Shown here: piece after piece, positions 57,846-64,000 of the stretch
How the letters are laid out: the number at the start of each line of letters is the position of its first letter
How positions within the stretch are numbered: the stretch's first letter is position 1
Assembly (NCBI GenBank): GCA_028023455.1
Contig: JAQFVV010012394.1
Span: 24,441,934-24,505,933, forward strand
Direction of reading: 5' to 3'
Source: Epiperipatus broadwayi
Lineage: Eukaryota; Onychophora; Udeonychophora; Euonychophora; Peripatidae
Length of the DNA: 64,000 nt
Position numbers and translations under genes: made by a program
The notes under the pieces: model-generated
Told to the model about the DNA's origin: nothing
Seen by the model: only the letters and a program-made list of their open reading frames with translations
The model's database searches: none

Positions 57846-60205
57846 CTTTCATCCAAACAAAGTCATCCTTAATTGGGGTAAATGGAATTTTCTTATGTAA
57901 TTTAATCTGATGGCAGAGGTGTGTGCCTGTTTCTGATCATTTGTGTATAATTTTACTTGATAATAATTGAACTAATATATCTGATAGCTATTTTTTAAAA
58001 ATTTCTTATTGTAATGTATTATCCAATTATTAAATTTTTAATTTCCCAGTTGTAGTTTATGTAGAATTGTCTAATGGGTAAAACAATAATCATTTGTTTT
58101 TCAGCTTACATTTTAATTTTTATTTTGCTGGTAAAATCTGTGTTCATGCTGTGCAAGTTGGTATAACTTGGCTGTATGAAGTACACATCATAGTTGGTAG
58201 GAATTTGATTTTATTTGCAACTTGTTTGAACTATTAAGTGGAATTTTCAATAAATCTATTCAACCCTAAAAGTTATACAAAGGTGCAAATGTATTTTATT
58301 ACTCCATCCAGATTCAAAGTATTTCAACTTGTTTGAACTGAAACCAGTACTGTTATTTATTTCCAGGATTTCTGGAATTCCATGAAAATTAAAAATATCT
58401 TTAAAGATTGACATTTTTTATTGAACCCTGTACTTTGCATCAATTATAATCAGAAATAAGTGTTGTCTGAAAGATCTAAATGATCCATGTGAACTCATTG
58501 TGAAGATTTAAAAGCACTTATTCACAGAATGTACAACTGAGATTTTTGATTTGTATTTGATTGACATTCTAAGCACACTTTTAGTATATTTTCAATGTTT
58601 TTGTCAAATGCTGGTCAAAATTAATAAAAATGTGTTAAAACATTGAGTTCGATGTTGTCTGTGTACCCTCAAGGACAAATTTTAATACTTTAGGCAGTCT
58701 TGGAATGATAGGAATACACATTCTTTTTTTAATATACATAATTTATTTATTGCCATTTGATCTTGCCAGAGTGTTATTGAAAACATGTTTGAAAATGTAT
58801 TGATGATCTGATATATATCCAGTTTATAAATACTGTGTTTTCCTGAACATAAGATCTAACCATATAATACACCCTACTGTGACTCATTCATGTTGCTTAT
58901 AATTTAGGCCCTACCCCAAAATTAAGCCCCACATAAAATCATCAGCCAAACAGTTGGTTTTTGTTTCCCATTGGAACAGATGATGGATGTATTGAATTAT
59001 ACAATAATGAATGTATGAATAATAATATTATTGATAGTTATGTTTTAAGTAAATAATAATATAAATTATATGATCCTTTTGTGTTTTGCCATTCATCATT
59101 TTTGACAAACATAATTCTACCTGTATAGGTGAAACAATTTACCATATCTATCACAAATCAGCATATTGGTCAATTTATAATTTTATTTATGTATTTTTAG
59201 ATATTTATTTTATTTAATATTTAGATTTAGAATGCTTGATTAAATTTTAAAGTTTCATCATGGTAGCTTTAAATATTCAAGATAAAAGAAAAATTAGTTT
59301 GATTTCTTAAACATTTTTCTTCTGAAAAGCCTTTATTAAAATAACAAAAATGATTTTAGTTATTGAAGTTTAACTTAAGTTAAATCTCCTAAAAAAAAGT
59401 TTTTTAAAAAATACCATAGTAAAGTTACATATAATTTAGGAAGTGTTTCCAATGTGCACAATTAATAATGGATGACAATGGGAATTGTCATAATTTAATA
59501 TGCTGTAATGGATATAATTAATGTGCACATGTGAAATACAGAAACATTTTCTGAATATTTGCGCATGAATTTTTTTGCTGCTTTTGTGTGAACAAACACT
59601 CTTAACTGTAATAATTTTTGTTATTACTCCTGTCTTGCAAGTTTTCACTCAATACTTGAGTTAATGATAAATTTAAATAGGATATTCTGATCATCAGATG
59701 AGTGCAAATCAGAGTTATTTTGGTGAGTACAAGAAAGGAATTGTGGGAAATTCTCAGATTAAGAATCTTACAACTTTTTGTAAAAAGAGTACTTGAGTAA
59801 ATGTACATATTTGTACTTGAATAAGTATATATTTTTGTACATGAAATGTAAGACATCCCCAAAAAATAAGCCTTCCATTGTCTTTTGGAACAAAAACTAA
59901 TATAAAATCCAGTCAAATCTGATTTTATTTTCAGGGAAACATGGAACCCCATATATATTACATACTTTTGTCTACTTTGAACTTACCATACTATTCAGAA
60001 GGTTTGATTCAAGTTTGTCTGTACAATTAATAATGACCTGATCCATTGTGGTACTTTTGTTTACATCTGGTATTCAAGATAAAAAAGCAGCATGAATTAT
60101 AAAAAATGTCCTTTCTGTAATCAAGGATATAATCACATTCAGATTAGAATTTGAATCCAATGCAACAGTTTAGATTTCAAATAGTTAGGTGATTGTAGTG
60201 ATCTT

Positions 60206-61110
60206 CAAAGGAATTCCACCACTGGTTTAAGGTCAGTTATAAATCTGGTATTCTGATTACATAATTATTAAAAAAACTTTTTCATCCCAAAAATGATAAC
60301 TATGGCTTCATTTTCTAGTCAGATGTAATTTCACTCTACCTTTGATAACGTTCCAATGCCATTGCTATGGTTTATTTATTTCCTACAGATTGCTCACTCT
60401 ATACTTTGATATTTCTGTCACTAATAATAAATTTTCTTGATTATTTTATTTTAGTAACAGTTTATTTGATGTTACAAAATTTTTGGTTTTAATATATATA
60501 AATTTTTACGAGTTGTTCCCAACATGGCTTTCAAACTTCTCAATATCTCATATAATGGGAGATCATGTGAGCTTTTCCCTTAAGAATATATACAAATTAG
60601 CCACACAGATCAAGAAAGAGTTGCAATTCTTTGACATTCCAAGATCTTTTATTTCTTTTACCAATTCAAAATTTGGACATGAGTTTCTATCTGTTACTGG
60701 ATTCATTCTGGCCTTAAAATTTTATTTTCAAAGTGTTCCAATGGCAGTTTTCTGTATTTGATCGAGTTCCACTTTTGTATATTTTTACAGACTTCATAAA
60801 TGTTAGTCTGTACATCTCACCATAATTTGTCAAAGAAAGAAGTGCACCATGCCTTCCATTTTTGATTGGCAAATATTTGGTGTGTGAGAGGGGTAGGATG
60901 CTATATGACAAATGCTTACACTTCAACAGAATGAAACATAATTAGGGTTAAAACCTCTGCTGATCTTCTGGAATATATATCTATTAAAAAGCTACATTTA
61001 TTTTTAATTTTGTATAGTGAATATTCACAGACATTTCCCATTGGTAATTATTTTTATTTACCATTTGGTCAAATGTTATACGATAATCATCGTAAAAGTT
61101 TATAATGCTG
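60206..61110 (-). pseudogene. fossil Ty3/gypsy pol (RT-RNase H) in unit C
   Basis: Same order as in unit B. NFYDDY relic (codons for YDD at 61,086-61,094), linker at 60,926-60,714 (NYGEMYRLTF, KSGTRSNTENCHWN), and RNase H relic at 60,360-60,206 with GTLSKVE, NEAIVIIFGMKKF and RFITDLKP. The stops differ partly from unit B, so both copies decayed separately after duplication. Confidence 0.75.
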
Positions 61111-63652
61111 TTCAGTTAGTAATTGATACAATATATAGCCCATTTTGAATTGTCTGTGGATATTAATACACCAGTATTAGTTGGATTTTCCAATATTCTA
61201 TGCAGTTTTTCTGAATGCACAAGTGTCTCTTTCCATGGTTTCCATAACGTGGGTTTTGCATTTTATCATGATCAGATTTCAACTGGATTCATTTTTATTT
61301 TCCCAATGACAGCAATGTATTATGAATGTTTTCTTTATGCTATTTTGTTTTTACAGTCAATATTTTAATGCTCATTGACAAAAGCCAATCTTTCCTGACA
61401 TTACTGTTCATTTTTCCACAGACAGTTTCATTTGTGATATAATGATCTATCCATTTTCTTTCTGTTTACATTCTTTGATATTAATTTTGGATTTTTTTAA
61501 CTTGATCATTTTATTCTGAATTTTTGAAGGTATTTAAATGTCATCAAAGATATTCCTGAATGATTGTCTATTTTATGGATACCAGCTGTAAAATATTTTA
61601 ACTGACAATATTATTTAGTCACTCTATACTAATATTTAATATGGATATACAAGTTATTTTTCATAATTGGTTTTGGATAATAAATATGTTTTACTTTTTC
61701 TGGTTATTTGTACAAATTCTCACCAATTAACCTATTTTTCCACAATTTCCACATTTAGACATTTTCCATTTGCAAATTTTAACTGTCTGAATTTTCTTCA
61801 ATATTAGACAATTTGCCCATAAACCATCTTTTCCATTTTGTTGCTGACATTTCATTTGTGTAATAAATGTTTGTGTGATGCAATTCCAGTGTCACATGAA
61901 TATGGAGATGTTTAGACTGGTCAAGAACTTTTTCATGGGCATTGTATATTTAGATCATCACATTATGCATTAGATAAATGACTGCCAATTACTGTTCAGA
62001 GATCTCCCATCAGTCATGCACTATAAGAAGAGTTTCAAAACAGCTTCTTTTTAATCACCATTGAGTACAAATGTTTTTATTAATATTTTTACTTCTGTTT
62101 GATGGCAGTATGAAAATGGAGATGAGTTATGCATAGTTGGTTTTAGATTAAATTACATAATAATTCAGTTCACGTTGAATACATGAATTGTTTAGGTTTT
62201 ATAGGATAAGATAGTTAACAATTTTTATTACCTCATTATCCACTGAACTGAACATGTTGAAAATGTTTTTATAATTCTAATTATTATTCATCAATCAATA
62301 CTTTTCCATGTGATTTGCATAATGTGGTCATTTTGATATCTTATGCTTATCAACCTTGTCTGCATTTTCTTGTGACATCGTGATCAGTTACATAATTCAG
62401 ATTTGTTATGATGTCACATATATAATTTCTAGTATTCCAACATTTATCAAAATGCACCAATTGATATATTCATATTTGCTGGGAAAAGTATATAGCAGCG
62501 CTGGTCAAGATATCGACCACGATTGACTAGTCAACTACAAGATCTTTGAAAATTGACCATGAAGTTGACATGAACATGGACAAATTATAGTGATAAATTC
62601 AAAGCTGATTTGAATATAAAAAATGAAAAAGTAAAAATTCAAAATTATTTTCATTTAAAAATAGTTAAATTTATAAAAACGCCTGTAGTTATTGTCAATC
62701 TCAAAAATAAATTCCGGTTGGATGAAGCTGAAAAGAATTGAATTTATTTTTGTGTAATGCTGGAGCTAAAATTCTTAGAAATATATAATTGCTGATTTTC
62801 CAAGGAGAAATTGTAAAACTAGAGGGAACTAAGATAACTGAATAGTAGTCGTAGTGAAATGACTTCAACAGTTTATATCTTATAGAAATAAAATTCATCA
62901 GTTCATAAGTATCTTCTAAAATTGTCACCAATATTTGTGAGTACCTAAAAAGCTCTTATAAAAAAAAAACACCAAGTTGTAAGTACATTCTAAACACCCA
63001 AAACTTCAAACCATTATTTTTTCTGTTCCAGTTTTTGTGTTGGGCAAAAATAATGTGTTTTTCTTTTTGGTTTCCACTTCAAAGTCATGAAAAAACACAG
63101 TCACCCTCAGATACTTTCACCAAAAAAGTTATCCTAATGTCTAAAAGTCTGACAACCCCTGCTATATGTCATCAGTGGATGTTGTCATAAAATAAGGCAT
63201 AAAAGTAATAAATGAGACCTGTGACTGGAAATTATTGACTATTGGTTATTTATTTACAATCTGAATGAGAAATTTGATACTATGTGCATATTATCATATT
63301 GCACACAATATGATTAGCAATCTTATTGTTGTAATTTGATTAATTTTAAAATGATTCTTTTATGATCTAAATTACTTCCAGAACAATGTGATATTTATGC
63401 TTGGGTCCACCTCTACAATTTTAGGTTCACTTTGACATCTCTAGTGATTGATCACACTGCAAAATATTCAGTCACTTTCTGTTTTTGGCACTTTAATCTT
63501 CTGTTTTTCTGGTTCAACCATTAATTATAATAGACACAAACTGTCAATTTAATAAGCCAATTAACTAGTTCATTGCATAGGTTTTAATACTGCTTATTTC
63601 TATTGCCTGAAATTGATTATTTTTTAATTAGTAAATTCTATGTTACACAGAA

Positions 63653-64000
63653 ATGTGATGTGATGTGATGTGATGTATTATGGCTTCTCCTTAAACGAAG
63701 TCAAGAATATCTCAGCAATTATGCTCAGATAAACCTGTTAGCCACTTTCTTTTACATTCCCCACTCTAAATTTACCCATAATCTGCTCTATCCCATTTCC
63801 ACAACATAATTTTTGTCAACTCTATAACCTTTATATCTAAATCCCCCTTATCTTTTCCCAAACCCAGCATAAAAACCAATAATTCACTTTCTGTATAATC
63901 ACTCTTTTCATATTTATTTTTCCACAACTTCATTATATGTACCCTTTCTGTTTTCAAACATTTACATTCAATTAACAAATGCCTAATATTTTCAATTCCT
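63653..64000 (-). mobile_element. GATGT-tailed LINE, 3' end, runs off the window
   Basis: ATGTGATGTGATGTGATGTG tail followed by GTATTATGGCTTCTCC, nearly identical to 43,941 onward. On the minus strand the frame 63,978-63,772 reads ECKCLKTERVHIMKLWKNK and LGLGKDKGDLDIK. It keeps more of the C-terminus open than the copy at 44,188. The rest lies beyond 64,000. Confidence 0.85.

Larger units (their letters stand above)
52625..63652 (-). mobile_element. array unit C: decayed Ty3/gypsy-type element, split by a young LTR element
   Basis: Starts with the same TGCTGCCCTC landmark as unit B. It is interrupted at 53,106 by the LTR retrotransposon and resumes at 57,851 with ATCCAAACAAAGTCAT, matching ATCCAAGCAAAGTCAT at 45,740 in unit B. 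The remainder follows unit B to AGTAAATTCTATGTTACAC at about 63,649, where a LINE tail begins. Without the insertion it is about 6.3 kb. Confidence 0.8.

Overview
This window looks like repeat-rich nuclear DNA of an invertebrate animal. It is very AT-rich, full of short-period repeats, and nearly every long reading frame belongs to a eukaryotic retrotransposon: two LINE types with apurinic-type endonuclease, Penelope-like elements with a GIY-YIG domain, and Ty3/gypsy elements. No bacterial, viral or organellar gene organisation is seen. No host gene can be named. Long GATA-type arrays and this element mix occur in several invertebrate phyla, so I do not assign a species.

Layout. 1-8,000: mostly unannotatable AT-rich DNA with a LINE 3' fragment (about 1,740-2,140), a 174-bp tandem duplication, one hAT-like transposon end (3,979) and a weak candidate first exon near 6,264. 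8,062-10,770: a microsatellite and a decayed minus-strand Penelope-like element between about 100-bp direct repeats. 11,650-20,130: a near-intact two-ORF LINE (ORF1 881 aa; ORF2 812 aa to a stop, readable in the same frame to codon 1,012), flanked by about 320-bp direct repeats. A long spacerless palindrome lies on its left, and the same 46-bp minisatellite lies on both sides. 21,224-24,153: a diverged 40-bp minisatellite, an inverted/tandem array of about 325-bp units, and a 740-bp GATA/GGTA array. 24,154-29,600: no certain gene; two tiny candidate exons on the minus strand, a hairpin element set inside (TA)n, and microsatellites. 29,615-32,585: a minus-strand LINE with a 947-codon endonuclease/RT frame. 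33,010-37,520: three Penelope-like copies of one family, two head-to-head and one behind. 40,420-63,652: three units, about 7.4 kb where complete, of a decayed minus-strand Ty3/gypsy element. These are interrupted by a 5'-truncated LINE (43,941-45,188) and by a very young plus-strand Ty3/gypsy insertion (53,106-57,845) with 412-bp LTRs differing at one base and a 5-bp target duplication. The window ends inside another copy of the truncated LINE.

The annotated genes are parts of mobile elements and do not form a host pathway. Within each element the parts do cooperate. Gag-like ORFs package RNA, reverse transcriptases copy it, and endonuclease, GIY-YIG or integrase domains open the target DNA. 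The most informative structures are the tandem array of an ancient Ty3/gypsy element, the young Ty3/gypsy copy with two in-frame stops, the LINE bracketed by long direct repeats, and several previously unlabelled tandem repeats.
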